A stretch of DNA of 64,000 nucleotides from Bacteroidales bacterium (GTDB lineage Bacteria; Bacteroidota; Bacteroidia; Bacteroidales; Tenuifilaceae), in the NCBI GenBank assembly GCA_020636835.1, contig JACJXC010000005.1:1-64000 (forward strand). Direction: 5' to 3'. Position numbers and translations under genes: made by a program. Below the pieces are notes generated by a model. That model was not told the origin of the DNA. It saw only the letters and a list, made by a program, of their open reading frames with translations, and did no database searches. Shown piece after piece: positions 35,280-44,879 of this stretch (positions within the stretch are counted from its first letter, which is position 1; each line of letters begins with the position of its first letter).

Positions 35280-38200
35280 ATGGGAATTAACAGCATTTTC
35301 GCCAAACTGTTTGGCACTAAGTCCGACCGCGATTTACGGGAATTGATGCCAATTCTTGATAAGATAAAAGAGGTTTACCCTAAATATATAAGCCTTTCCA
35401 ACGACGAGTTGCGCCACGAATCGATCAATCTGCGTGCTAAAATACAGGAATACATTGCCAGTGATGAGGCCAAGGTAGAAAGCCTAAAACTACAGATGGA
35501 GTCCGATACCATTGGGTACGACGAAAAAGATGAGATATACAAGGAGATTGAAAGAACCACCAAGCTAATTGACGAGAAAATTGAGGAAATCCTCAACCAA
35601 ATACTCCCGGATGCCTTCTCCATTGTGAAGGAAACAGCCCGCCGGTTCAAGGAAAACGAACAGGTTGTGGTATCCGCATCCGAATTCGACCGGAACCTCG
35701 CAGCACATAAGGATTTTGTAACAATTGAGGGCGATAAGGCCATATACAAGAATCACTGGACCGCTGGCGGCAACGAGATTGTATGGGACATGGTTCACTA
35801 CGACGTTCAGCTCATTGGTGGGGCCGTACTGCACCAGGGTAAAATCTCCGAGATGAGTACTGGCGAGGGTAAAACCCTTGTGGCCACACTCCCGGTATTC
35901 CTTAATGCGCTGGCAGGCAAAGGTGTCCATGTGGTTACGGTTAACGACTACTTGGCACGCCGCGACTCCGAGTGGATGGGTCCCCTTTACGAATTCCACG
36001 GCTTATCGGTCGATTGTATCGATAGGCATCAGCCCAACTCCGAGGCTCGCCGCAAGGCCTACAATGCCGACATCACCTTTGGGACAAACAACGAGTTTGG
36101 TTTCGACTACCTGCGCGATAACATGGCCGTTGCTCCGGAGGATCTGGTTCAACGCAAACACCATTTCGCCATTGTCGACGAGGTTGACTCCGTGTTAATC
36201 GATGATGCCCGTACTCCCCTGATCATCTCAGGGCCAGTTCCCAAAGGCGACGACCAGATGTTTGAGGAGTACAAGCCCAAGGTTGAAAAACTGGTAAACG
36301 CTCAAAAAGCACTGGTTACACAACTCCTGGCCGACTCCCGCAAACTTATCTCGGAGGGCAAAAACGAAGAAGGCGCAAAATTGCTTCTTAGAGCATTCAA
36401 AGGGATGCCTAAATACAAACCCCTTATCAAGTATTTAAGCGAACAGGGAACCAAAGCGCTGCTGCTTAAAACAGAGAACTTCTACATGCAGGACAACAAC
36501 AAGAATATGCATCTTATCACCGATGATTTATTCTTCGTTATTGATGAGAAGTTGAACTCAGTGGAACTCACCGATAAGGGTCTGGATCTGATCACCACAT
36601 CGTCAGAAGATGCAAAATTCTTTGTTCTCCCAGATATTGGTAGCGAAATTGCAGAGATTGAGAAAACCGTTACCGACCACTCCGAAAAAATTGCCCAAAA
36701 AGACGAATTGCTACGCGACTACGCCATAAAATCGGAACGCGTACACACAGTTCATCAGCTGCTTAAGGCTTACGCCATGTTCGAAAAAGACGTGGAGTAC
36801 GTGGTGATGGATAACAAGGTTAAAATTGTTGACGAGCAAACCGGCCGTATCCTTGAGGGACGCCGCTACTCCGATGGCTTGCACCAAGCCATTGAGGCCA
36901 AAGAGCGTGTTAAGGTTGAAGCCGCCACCCAAACATTTGCCACCATCACGCTGCAAAACTACTTCAGGATGTACCACAAGCTGGCCGGGATGACCGGTAC
37001 TGCCGAAACCGAAGCTGGTGAGTTATGGTCAATCTACAAACTCGACGTGGTGGTTATTCCAACCAACCGACCTGTAGTGCGTAAGGATATGGAAGATTTG
37101 GTTTACAAAACCAAACGCGAGAAATACAATGCGGTTATCGACGATATTGTTAAACTCACCGACGCTGGACGCCCTGTACTTGTAGGTACCACATCGGTTG
37201 AGGTATCGGAGCTATTAAGCCGTATGCTCAAGCTCAAAGGCATTAAGCACAACGTACTAAACGCAAAGCAGCACCAACGCGAGGCCGAAATTGTAGCCGA
37301 AGCGGGTCAACCCAAAACGGTAACCATTGCCACCAACATGGCGGGTCGTGGTACCGACATCAAGCTCACAGCCGAAACCAAAGCATCGGGCGGTTTGGCA
37401 ATTATTGGTACCGAACGCCACGAATCGCGCCGGGTGGACCGCCAGCTACGCGGTCGTGCTGGACGTCAGGGCGATCCCGGAACATCTCAGTTCTATGTTT
37501 CGCTGGAGGACGATTTGATGCGCCTCTTCGGTTCCGATCGTATTGCAAAAATCATGGACCGCTTAGGATTGAAAGAAGGCGAGGTTATTCAGCACTCCAT
37601 GATCTCCAAATCCATTGAACGTGCGCAGAAAAAGGTGGAGGAAAACAACTTTGGTATTCGTAAACGCTTGCTCGAGTACGATGATGTTATGAATGCACAG
37701 CGCGAGGTGATTTACACCCGTCGTCGCCACGCCCTCTACGGCGAAAGGCTCGACGTGGATATCTCCAATATGTTCTACGATGTGTGCGAATCGATGGTAG
37801 GTGAATTCCACGGTAACTATACACACGAAGATTTCAACCTCGAAAGCATCAAAAATTTCTCCGTGGAAGCCCCGCTCTCCGAAGATGAGTACCTCGACAA
37901 TAAACCCGAGGACATAGTTGAGAAGCTCTACCAAACAACCATCAGCTCCTACGATCGGAAAATTGCGTCCATTGCCAACCAGGCTTACCCCGTTATTAAG
38001 GATGTTTACGAAAAACAATCGGCCGTTTACGAGAATATTGTGGTTCCCATCTCCGATGGCCAAAAAATCTACCAAATTGTTACCAATTTGAAGAAGTCCT
38101 ACGAATCGGGAGGTAAAGATTTAGGACGCTCCTTCTCCAAAACAATTATTCTTTACACCATCGACGAGTACTGGAAAGAGCATCTCCGCGAGATGGACGA

Positions 38201-38564
38201 ACTTAAACAAAGCGTTCAGAATGCGGCATACGAACAAAAGGATCCGCTACTTATCTATAAACTGGAGGCTTACGAGCTATTCAAAACTATGATTGATAAG
38301 TTGAATAAGGACATAGTATCAATCCTAGCCAAAGCGTTCATCCCATTACGCGACCCCAGCCAGGTTCAGGAGGCTCGGCAACGTAAACATACCGATATGA
38401 GTAAATATCAAACCAGCCGTACCGACGATTTGCAGGCAGGTTCCAATACCCAAACACCCAACCGCGAACCAGTAAAGGTTGAAATGAAAATTGGCCGTAA
38501 CGACCCTTGCCCCTGCGGAAGCGGTAAAAAATACAAAAATTGCCACGGCAAAAACGAGCAATAG
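35280..38564 (+). CDS. secA: Preprotein translocase ATPase SecA
   Basis: A 1,094-residue motor that pushes preproteins through SecYEG. Walker A is MSTGEGKTL (about 191-199), Walker B VDEVDSVLIDDARTPLIISG, and the second motor domain carries TNMAGRGTDIKL and QLRGRAGRQGDPG. The C-terminal zinc-binding motif CPCGSGKKYKNCHG, which contacts SecB or ribosomes, is intact. The protein is about 190 residues longer than E. coli SecA, normal for Bacteroidota, with insertions in the first 130 residues and in the region around 330-460. argS follows after 30 bases. Confidence 0.97.
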   Translation: MGINSIFAKLFGTKSDRDLRELMPILDKIKEVYPKYISLSNDELRHESINLRAKIQEYIASDEAKVESLKLQMESDTIGYDEKDEIYKEIERTTKLIDEKIEEILNQILPDAFSIVKETARRFKENEQVVVSASEFDRNLAAHKDFVTIEGDKAIYKNHWTAGGNEIVWDMVHYDVQLIGGAVLHQGKISEMSTGEGKTLVATLPVFLNALAGKGVHVVTVNDYLARRDSEWMGPLYEFHGLSVDCIDRHQPNSEARRKAYNADITFGTNNEFGFDYLRDNMAVAPEDLVQRKHHFAIVDEVDSVLIDDARTPLIISGPVPKGDDQMFEEYKPKVEKLVNAQKALVTQLLADSRKLISEGKNEEGAKLLLRAFKGMPKYKPLIKYLSEQGTKALLLKTENFYMQDNNKNMHLITDDLFFVIDEKLNSVELTDKGLDLITTSSEDAKFFVLPDIGSEIAEIEKTVTDHSEKIAQKDELLRDYAIKSERVHTVHQLLKAYAMFEKDVEYVVMDNKVKIVDEQTGRILEGRRYSDGLHQAIEAKERVKVEAATQTFATITLQNYFRMYHKLAGMTGTAETEAGELWSIYKLDVVVIPTNRPVVRKDMEDLVYKTKREKYNAVIDDIVKLTDAGRPVLVGTTSVEVSELLSRMLKLKGIKHNVLNAKQHQREAEIVAEAGQPKTVTIATNMAGRGTDIKLTAETKASGGLAIIGTERHESRRVDRQLRGRAGRQGDPGTSQFYVSLEDDLMRLFGSDRIAKIMDRLGLKEGEVIQHSMISKSIERAQKKVEENNFGIRKRLLEYDDVMNAQREVIYTRRRHALYGERLDVDISNMFYDVCESMVGEFHGNYTHEDFNLESIKNFSVEAPLSEDEYLDNKPEDIVEKLYQTTISSYDRKIASIANQAYPVIKDVYEKQSAVYENIVVPISDGQKIYQIVTNLKKSYESGGKDLGRSFSKTIILYTIDEYWKEHLREMDELKQSVQNAAYEQKDPLLIYKLEAYELFKTMIDKLNKDIVSILAKAFIPLRDPSQVQEARQRKHTDMSKYQTSRTDDLQAGSNTQTPNREPVKVEMKIGRNDPCPCGSGKKYKNCHGKNEQ

Positions 38565-38594
38565 TTGAATGTTTAATGTTTTGAATATATTTTG

Positions 38595-40382
38595 ATGTCA
38601 ACAGAACAATTTATCCAAGGGAAAGCACAAGGAGTTATCGAAGATTTATACGGCGTAAAGCCCGATATCTCCTTGGTTCAAATACAGAAAACACGTAAGG
38701 AATTCGAAGGCGACTACACACTGGTCGCCTTTCCACTGCTAAAGATGTCGAAGAAATCGCCAGAGATTACCTGTCGGGAAATTGGCGAGGCCTTGGCTAA
38801 GAGTTGCCCCGAGGTAAAAGGATTTAACGTGGTGAAAGGATTCCTTAACATCTCGCTATCGTTGGAATACTGGGCAAATGTGCTAAACACCATTATTGCC
38901 AATAAGGAATTTGGGTTCAAGCAGGCCAACTCAAACGATAAACCAGTTGTAGTAGAGTTCTCATCACCCAATACAAACAAGCCCTTACATTTAGGCCATG
39001 TTCGCAACAATCTCCTTGGATTCTCAATATCTCGCATTTTGGAAAAAAGCGGGAAGCGTGTTTACAAGGTGAATTTGGTAAACGATCGGGGTATTCATAT
39101 CTGCAAATCGATGATTGCCTGGTTAAAACTCGGCAATGGTGAAACACCCGAAACTACTGGTAAAAAAGGCGATCACCTGGTGGGCGATTATTACGTAAGA
39201 TTCGATAAGGAGTATAAAGCCGAAATTGGCAACCTTGTAGCTCAGGGAATGGCAGAGGATGAGGCTAAAGCCAAAGCCCCTATCCTACTCCAAGCTCAGG
39301 AATTGCTCCGCAAATGGGAAGCCAAAGACCCTGAAACCATCGCCCTCTGGAGCAAAATGAATGGTTGGGTTTACGATGGTTTTGAAAAAACCTATAGTTC
39401 ACTAGGAATATCGTTCGACAAAACCTACTACGAATCGCAAACCTACCTGTTGGGCAAATCGGTTGTTAACGATGGATTAAACCGGGGTGTTTTCAAGCAA
39501 AAGGACGATAGTTCGGTTTGGATTGACCTAACCGCCGATGGATTAGACGAGAAGTTACTTCTCCGCGCCGATGGAACATCGGTTTACATCACACAGGATA
39601 TTGGAACCGCCATTGAACGGTTCAACGAGTTTAAATTCGGGGAGCACATCTACGTGGTGGGTAACGAGCAGGAGTACCATTTTCAGGTTCTTAAACTGAT
39701 AATGAAAAAATTGGGCTACGATTGGTCCGATGCGCTTTACCACCTATCGTACGGTATGGTTCAACTGCCCGAGGGCAAGATGAAATCGCGTGAGGGCACC
39801 GTTGTTGATGCCGACGATTTAGTATCAGAAATGGTAAACACCGCCCGCGAAATGGCTGAGGAACTCGGAAAGCTCGACGATTTAGAATCTGAAGAGGCAT
39901 CTCAGGTTTACCAAACGGTTGGACTTGGAGCCCTAAAATACTTCATCCTGAAGGTAGACCCCAAAAAAAACATGACCTTTAACCCCAAGGAATCTATCGA
40001 TTTTAATGGGAACACTGGCCCATTCATACAGTACACACACGCACGCATCCGCTCGGTGCTTCGGAAAGCGGACAACCTTGCCCCGGCCATCACCATTAAG
40101 CCCGAGAATATCAACACATCCAAGGAGTTAGACCTAATCCAGATGATTAACCTATTCCCCGAAACCGTTGGAATATCGGCCGAATCGCATAACCCTGCAA
40201 TAATTGCAAACTATGCCTACGAGCTGGCCAAGGAGTATAACCAGTTCTACCACGATTTTCAGATCCTGAAAGAAGCAAATCCGGGGATCCGATCGTTCCG
40301 ACTAGAACTGTCGCACCAAATTGCAGAGGTGCTAAAACGCTCAATGTGGTTACTGGGAATTGACGTGCCCGATAAGATGTAA
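38595..40382 (+). CDS. argS: Arginyl-tRNA synthetase
   Basis: A 595-residue class I aminoacyl-tRNA synthetase. The Add-1 N-terminal domain precedes the HIGH motif SSPNTNKPLHLGHVRNN; the KMSK loop is replaced by GKMKSREG, as usual in ArgRS. The C-terminal DALR anticodon-binding domain covers the last ~120 residues (FIQYTHARIRSVLRKA onward). The ATG at 38595 is preferred to the TTG one codon before. Probably co-transcribed with secA. Confidence 0.96.
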   Translation: MSTEQFIQGKAQGVIEDLYGVKPDISLVQIQKTRKEFEGDYTLVAFPLLKMSKKSPEITCREIGEALAKSCPEVKGFNVVKGFLNISLSLEYWANVLNTIIANKEFGFKQANSNDKPVVVEFSSPNTNKPLHLGHVRNNLLGFSISRILEKSGKRVYKVNLVNDRGIHICKSMIAWLKLGNGETPETTGKKGDHLVGDYYVRFDKEYKAEIGNLVAQGMAEDEAKAKAPILLQAQELLRKWEAKDPETIALWSKMNGWVYDGFEKTYSSLGISFDKTYYESQTYLLGKSVVNDGLNRGVFKQKDDSSVWIDLTADGLDEKLLLRADGTSVYITQDIGTAIERFNEFKFGEHIYVVGNEQEYHFQVLKLIMKKLGYDWSDALYHLSYGMVQLPEGKMKSREGTVVDADDLVSEMVNTAREMAEELGKLDDLESEEASQVYQTVGLGALKYFILKVDPKKNMTFNPKESIDFNGNTGPFIQYTHARIRSVLRKADNLAPAITIKPENINTSKELDLIQMINLFPETVGISAESHNPAIIANYAYELAKEYNQFYHDFQILKEANPGIRSFRLELSHQIAEVLKRSMWLLGIDVPDKM

Positions 40383-40405
40383 AGTATATAGCATTCATTC
40401 AGCAT

Positions 40406-40445
40406 TAGCGTGCTCCAATAAAACGGAACACGCTATTATTTTTCA
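40406..40445 (+). terminator. Terminator after argS
   Basis: TAGCGTG (40406-40412) pairs with CACGCTA (40429-40435), and TCC/GGA extends the stem past one mismatch. TTATTTTT follows. Confidence 0.65.
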
Positions 40446-40952
40446 CTTTGGGCACTCCAATCTCCACCAAAGCATGCCGCTAGATGCATTGTATTGGGCA
40501 AAACCACATTTTTCAAGCACTCGATGCGAAGATATATTCTCAGAGTCGGTTTCGGCAATTACAGCCCCAACTCCATCCTGTTCAAAGACCCATTGAGTAA
40601 TTGCACTAATAGCCTCGGACATATAGCCTTTACCTCGAAATTGAACGTAAATTCCATAGCCAATTTCAACTTCACCCATATCGTTGGGCTTCCCTTTAAA
40701 ACAGAGGTCTCCCACCATAACATTCAGCTCCTTTAGAACAATAGTCCAAAGCGTTGAGAACAAATAGTTATCGCTGCTGGCAACTAAGGGTAAAATATCT
40801 TGCTCAAAAGCCTCGGCCAACTCCAAAGAAATAATACGAGGTTTTAGTTCTAGCCCAAGCTCTGTCTCAAGCAATCCATCGGCCTTTAGGTATAATTGGA
40901 GTTGATTATAGGTTAACGGAATAATCGTTAGCCTGGGAGTATCTATCCGCAT
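40443..40952 (-). CDS. GNAT family acetyltransferase, RimJ/RimL type
   Basis: A 169-residue acetyltransferase. The chosen start gives MRIDTPRLTIIPLT, the family's usual opening (x-T-x-R-L-x-I-x-P-L); the frame extends 21 codons further upstream without family similarity. Motif A is VEIGYGIYVQFRGKGYMSEAISAITQWVF and motif B VIAETDSENISSHRVLEKCGF. Relatives acetylate N-termini of ribosomal proteins or small molecules. It is isolated between argS and ffh. Confidence 0.83.
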   Translation of the reverse strand: MRIDTPRLTIIPLTYNQLQLYLKADGLLETELGLELKPRIISLELAEAFEQDILPLVASSDNYLFSTLWTIVLKELNVMVGDLCFKGKPNDMGEVEIGYGIYVQFRGKGYMSEAISAITQWVFEQDGVGAVIAETDSENISSHRVLEKCGFAQYNASSGMLWWRLECPK

Positions 40953-41055
40953 ATCATTTTTTGCAGTAAATGTAACAAGATATCGCCAAAGTTCAGCTAA
41001 TTCGATAACATTCATTTAGTGTCCAATAATCATTTAAGTTCCCCAAAATATTCTA

Positions 41056-41086
41056 TTTGAAAGAACCATCATTTTTACTAAGTTTG
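41056..41086 (+). promoter_or_regulatory. ffh promoter
   Basis: TTTG (41056-41059), a 19-base spacer and TAAGTTTG (41079-41086): an exact match to both halves of the Bacteroidota consensus, 60 bases before the ATG. Confidence 0.75.
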
Positions 41087-41145
41087 CAAATCATTTTTTA
41101 AGGAGCGTTACTTATAATTGTTAATAATCTAGCATCAATATAGAT

Positions 41146-42480
41146 ATGTTCGAGAATTTATCGGAGAAACTGGAGCGGTCGTTCAAACTCCTGAAAGGCG
41201 AAGGAAAAGTTACAGAGATTAACGTGGCCGAAACGCTGAAAGAGGTGCGCAAAGCCCTAATCGATGCCGACGTTAACTTTAAAATTGCCAAAACGTTTAC
41301 CGACGAGGTGAAACGCAAGGCTCTGGGCATGAATGTGCTCAACGCCATTAAGCCAGGCCAATTGCTGATTAAGGTTGTGCACGATGAGCTCGCCGAACTT
41401 ATGGGCGGTAAAGCTACCGACATCAACCTAAGCGGAAATCCTGCCGTTATCCTTATTGCGGGTTTACAGGGTTCGGGTAAAACCACTTTCTCGGGTAAAT
41501 TGGCCAACCACCTAAAAACAAAAAAAGGGAAATCGCCCCTGCTTGTAGCCGGCGACGTTTACCGTCCTGCTGCTATAGAGCAGTTAAAGGTGCTTGGTGG
41601 ACAAATTGGCGTTCCGGTATTCACCGTTGAGGGCAGTACCGACCCAATATCCATTGCCAAGGATGCGGTAAAGCAAGCAAAATCATCGGGACACGATGTG
41701 GTGATCATCGATACAGCGGGTCGTTTAGCCGTTGACGAGGAGATGATGAACGAGGTTGCCGCAATCAAAAAAGCGGTTACTCCTCAGGAAATCTTGTTCG
41801 TAGTCGACTCAATGACTGGTCAGGATGCCGTTAATACAGCCAAAGAATTTAACGACAGACTCGATTTCAACGGAGTTGTTCTAACAAAACTTGATGGTGA
41901 TACCCGTGGTGGTGCGGCGTTATCAATCCGTTCAGTTGTGGATAAGCCAATTAAATTTGTAAGTACAGGTGAGAAACTTGATGCGTTAGATGTATTCCAC
42001 CCCGACCGTATGGCCGACCGTATCTTGGGAATGGGTGACATTGTTTCACTTGTTGAAAAAGCTCAGGAACAGTTTGATGCAGAGCAGGCTCGCGAACTTC
42101 ATAAAAAGATTTTAAAGGATAGATTCAATTTCAACGATTTCCTCGACCAAATTGGGCAGATCAAGAAAATGGGTAACCTGAAAGATTTGGCAGGAATGAT
42201 TCCAGGTATGGGCAAAGCAATGAAGGATATTGATATTGACGATGATGCATTTAAAGGTGTTGAAGCAATCATCAAGTCTATGACTCCTGCTGAACGCGAA
42301 AATCCTGCCTTACTTAATGGTAGTCGTCGTAAACGTATTGCCGATGGTAGCGGAACCTCAATTGTAGAAGTAAATAGATTGATGAAGCAGTTTGAGGATA
42401 TGCGTAAGATGATGAAGATGGTATCCGGGGGTGGTGCAAAGAACCTTGCCCGTATGATGTCGCAACAACCCAGACGATAG
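41146..42480 (+). CDS. ffh: Signal recognition particle protein Ffh
   Basis: A 444-residue GTPase that binds signal sequences and 4.5S RNA and delivers ribosomes to FtsY. The N domain is followed by the G domain with G1 GLQGSGKTTFSGKLA, G3 DTAGRL and G4 TKLDGDTRGG. The methionine-rich M domain contains NGSRRKRIADGSGTSIVEVN, which binds the SRP RNA, and FEDMRKMMKMVS. Length is normal. No SRP RNA gene was recognised nearby. folD follows 87 bases downstream on the same strand. Confidence 0.97.
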   Translation: MFENLSEKLERSFKLLKGEGKVTEINVAETLKEVRKALIDADVNFKIAKTFTDEVKRKALGMNVLNAIKPGQLLIKVVHDELAELMGGKATDINLSGNPAVILIAGLQGSGKTTFSGKLANHLKTKKGKSPLLVAGDVYRPAAIEQLKVLGGQIGVPVFTVEGSTDPISIAKDAVKQAKSSGHDVVIIDTAGRLAVDEEMMNEVAAIKKAVTPQEILFVVDSMTGQDAVNTAKEFNDRLDFNGVVLTKLDGDTRGGAALSIRSVVDKPIKFVSTGEKLDALDVFHPDRMADRILGMGDIVSLVEKAQEQFDAEQARELHKKILKDRFNFNDFLDQIGQIKKMGNLKDLAGMIPGMGKAMKDIDIDDDAFKGVEAIIKSMTPAERENPALLNGSRRKRIADGSGTSIVEVNRLMKQFEDMRKMMKMVSGGGAKNLARMMSQQPRR

Positions 42481-42567
42481 TTTAATGGCTATTTGACTGT
42501 TTGGCTTTCAAATCACTTAAACACTCAAGGTATTTATAACTTTATAAACTTTTAACTTTCAACTAAA

Positions 42568-43449
42568 ATGGAACTACTTGATGGAAAACGTTTAGCCGAT
42601 GAAATTAAGGCCGAAATTGCTGCCGAAGTTGAAGCAATTAAAAAGAACGGAGGAAAAATACCACATTTAGTTGCCATAATAGTTGGCCACGATGGAGCCA
42701 GCGAAACCTACGTTGGACACAAAGAAAAATCTTGCGCTCAGGTTGGTTTCAAATCGGACGTGTTACGCTTTGAGGATACAATTACTGAGGCAGAACTACT
42801 GCATCAAATTGAATTGCTTAATACAAATCCAGATGTGGATGGTTTCATTGTTCAAATGCCACTTCCAAAGCATATCAACGAGCAAAAAGTTATTGAGGCC
42901 ATTGATCCGAAAAAGGATGTGGATGGATTCCATCCAGTAAACGTTGGACGAATGGTAATTGGTTTGCCTGCTTACATTTCCGCAACTCCCGATGGTATTG
43001 TTGACCTTTTACATCGATATAAAATTGAAACTGCTGGCAAGCATTGCGTGGTTCTTGGACGTAGCAATATTGTTGGTCGCCCAATAGCAAACTTGCTTTC
43101 GCAGAAAGCAAATCCCGGCGATTGCACTGTAACTGTATGCCATAGCCGTACTCCCAATATTAAGGAATACACAAAAACAGCCGATATCCTAATTGTAGCG
43201 CTTGGTAGAGCAGAGTATGTTACTGCCGATATGGTTAAGGATGGTGCTGTTGTAGTTGATGTAGGAATTACACGCGTTGAGAGCCCTAATACTAAATCGG
43301 GCTGGAAACTTCTGGGCGATGTTAAGTTTGACGAGGTAGCCCCAAAGTGTAGCTATATTACACCTGTTCCTGGCGGTGTGGGTCCACTTACAATTGTATC
43401 GCTTCTGAAAAACACACTGAAAGCCTCAAAAAAAGAGGTTTACGGATAG
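42568..43449 (+). CDS. folD: Bifunctional methylenetetrahydrofolate dehydrogenase/cyclohydrolase
   Basis: A 293-residue enzyme interconverting 5,10-methylene-, methenyl- and 10-formyl-tetrahydrofolate. The catalytic YVGHKEKSCAQVGF motif (Lys and Cys), VDGFIVQMPLPKHI, the NADP-binding VLGRSNIVGRP and the C-terminal TPVPGGVGPLTI are complete. It is the last housekeeping gene before the AT-rich polysaccharide cluster, and its stop is two bases from that of the facing methyltransferase gene. Confidence 0.97.
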   Translation: MELLDGKRLADEIKAEIAAEVEAIKKNGGKIPHLVAIIVGHDGASETYVGHKEKSCAQVGFKSDVLRFEDTITEAELLHQIELLNTNPDVDGFIVQMPLPKHINEQKVIEAIDPKKDVDGFHPVNVGRMVIGLPAYISATPDGIVDLLHRYKIETAGKHCVVLGRSNIVGRPIANLLSQKANPGDCTVTVCHSRTPNIKEYTKTADILIVALGRAEYVTADMVKDGAVVVDVGITRVESPNTKSGWKLLGDVKFDEVAPKCSYITPVPGGVGPLTIVSLLKNTLKASKKEVYG

Positions 43450-43451
43450 AA

Positions 43452-44117
43452 TTATACCTTTTTTAGAAAAATATAAAAAGAATGCTTTCGCTTAACTCCT
43501 ACAAACTTAAGCATTCTTCTAAAAAATTTCCGAGCAAAGCTGTACCCTAAGTACTCTGTACTTATGTGAGATGTACCACATATCTTCTTTGCAAACTGTT
43601 TAATTTCGGTTTTGGTCCAGTTAACTGTTTCGTCCTCCTTCTCTTCTCCTGAAAAATTAGTTGTATAGGAAATTACATACCAGCCCGATTCCTTTAAATA
43701 AGGAACATATCTGTTGCATATCTCAGCAACAATATCAAGATTATGAGAGTTCGTTCCGCTAAACCCTTTCATGAAAATTAAATCGAAGGTTTGATCAAGT
43801 TTTGGATTAAAGCCATCTGCACAAAAAAAGTTACAACGACGAAAGTTATTCCTGGCTATATGGATAGCAACTTCAGAAATATCTAAACCAAATACATCAA
43901 AACCTTGCTGCCTAAATGCCTCAGTAAAATAACCTTTTGCACATCCAACATCAAGCATTCTTGAATCAGGCCTTAAATTAAACCCATTCTTCTTTATGAA
44001 AGTAACAATGCGACAGGCAACACTCCTGGTATAGTAGATATTTGTATCAGACCATCGATCTTCCGACTTTGAGAAATTCTCATTGTAAGATTGTTTAAGC
44101 AATTCAGCAGTTCTCAT
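43452..44117 (-). CDS. Class I SAM-dependent methyltransferase
   Basis: A 221-residue methyltransferase with the SAM motif MLDVGCAKGYFTEAFRQQGFDVFGLDIS (glycine-rich loop and the acidic ribose-binding residue). The substrate is unknown, but such proteins in surface-polysaccharide clusters methylate sugars or lipid-linked intermediates. It is AT-rich like the next four genes and divergent from a second methyltransferase. Confidence 0.85.
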   Translation of the reverse strand: MRTAELLKQSYNENFSKSEDRWSDTNIYYTRSVACRIVTFIKKNGFNLRPDSRMLDVGCAKGYFTEAFRQQGFDVFGLDISEVAIHIARNNFRRCNFFCADGFNPKLDQTFDLIFMKGFSGTNSHNLDIVAEICNRYVPYLKESGWYVISYTTNFSGEEKEDETVNWTKTEIKQFAKKICGTSHISTEYLGYSFARKFFRRMLKFVGVKRKHSFYIFLKKV

Positions 44118-44186
44118 TAACTTATTTTTTGAGCAAAGGTAAAACTAAAAAATAACCATCTAATCATTAAAATTAATAATTCTAAT

Positions 44187-44194
44187 TACATTTG
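44187..44194 (+). promoter_or_regulatory. Candidate -7 box for the polysaccharide operon
   Basis: TACATTTG is an exact TAnnTTTG match, 30 bases before the ATG at 44225. No -33 element is clear in this very AT-rich region. Confidence 0.4.
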
Positions 44195-44224
44195 CTCGAT
44201 ATAAAATAATTACAGACTAATAGC

Positions 44225-44878
44225 ATGAAAGAACTCTGGATATCAAAAATTAAGAAAGCGAAATTACACGATAAAGATACACTTATTAAGCAATTACTTG
44301 CCGACAAAACAGTCTTAGATGTTGGATGCGTAGGCCAAGACTTTAATTACCAATCCGAAAATTGGCTACATGGAAAAATCAAGAAAGTGACAAGACTATT
44401 GGTTGGAGTTGACACAAACTACAGTGGCATAGATACTATAAGAAAACACAATAAGGAGTTTACTATTTACACCCCAAAAGAACTCCAAGAAAAGAGTATT
44501 TCATTTGACTATATATTAATGGCCGATGTTATTGAACACGTTGACAATACAACTGATTTTTTAAATTTCTACAAACAGTTTCTAAATTCTGAAGGAAAAA
44601 TTATCATTACAACACCCAATCCTTTTAGTGCAAGCCAGTTCTTTAGTATATTTTTCTTTGGACAGCCTTCATTTCATCCCGAACACACTTGCTATATCGA
44701 TCCTATTAATATGTTAGAACTGGCTAATCGGGCAAATCTAAGATTAGTTGAGTTTCATTGGCTATCATTTTACACCAAACCAACAAAGTGGTACAGAAAA
44801 ATAATATATATATTAAGTCAAACATTAATTAAGGTAAGGAAATACTATGCTCCCAACTATATATTTATTTTAAATTAA
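44225..44878 (+). CDS. Class I SAM-dependent methyltransferase
   Basis: A 217-residue methyltransferase with VLDVGCVGQDFNY as SAM loop, DYILMADVIEHVDNTTDFLNFYK as the post-II motif and GKIIITTPNPFSASQF downstream. It belongs to the type found with glycosyltransferases in O-antigen or exopolysaccharide clusters. It heads an operon with a glycosyltransferase (one base between stop and ATG) and a flippase. Confidence 0.85.
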   Translation: MKELWISKIKKAKLHDKDTLIKQLLADKTVLDVGCVGQDFNYQSENWLHGKIKKVTRLLVGVDTNYSGIDTIRKHNKEFTIYTPKELQEKSISFDYILMADVIEHVDNTTDFLNFYKQFLNSEGKIIITTPNPFSASQFFSIFFFGQPSFHPEHTCYIDPINMLELANRANLRLVEFHWLSFYTKPTKWYRKIIYILSQTLIKVRKYYAPNYIFILN

Positions 44879-44879
44879 A

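Noticed and set aside
43479..43519. Inverted repeat AAGAATGCTT/AAGCATTCTT after folD
   Set aside because: It lies within the coding end of the methyltransferase gene, the loop is long and no T run follows on the plus strand.
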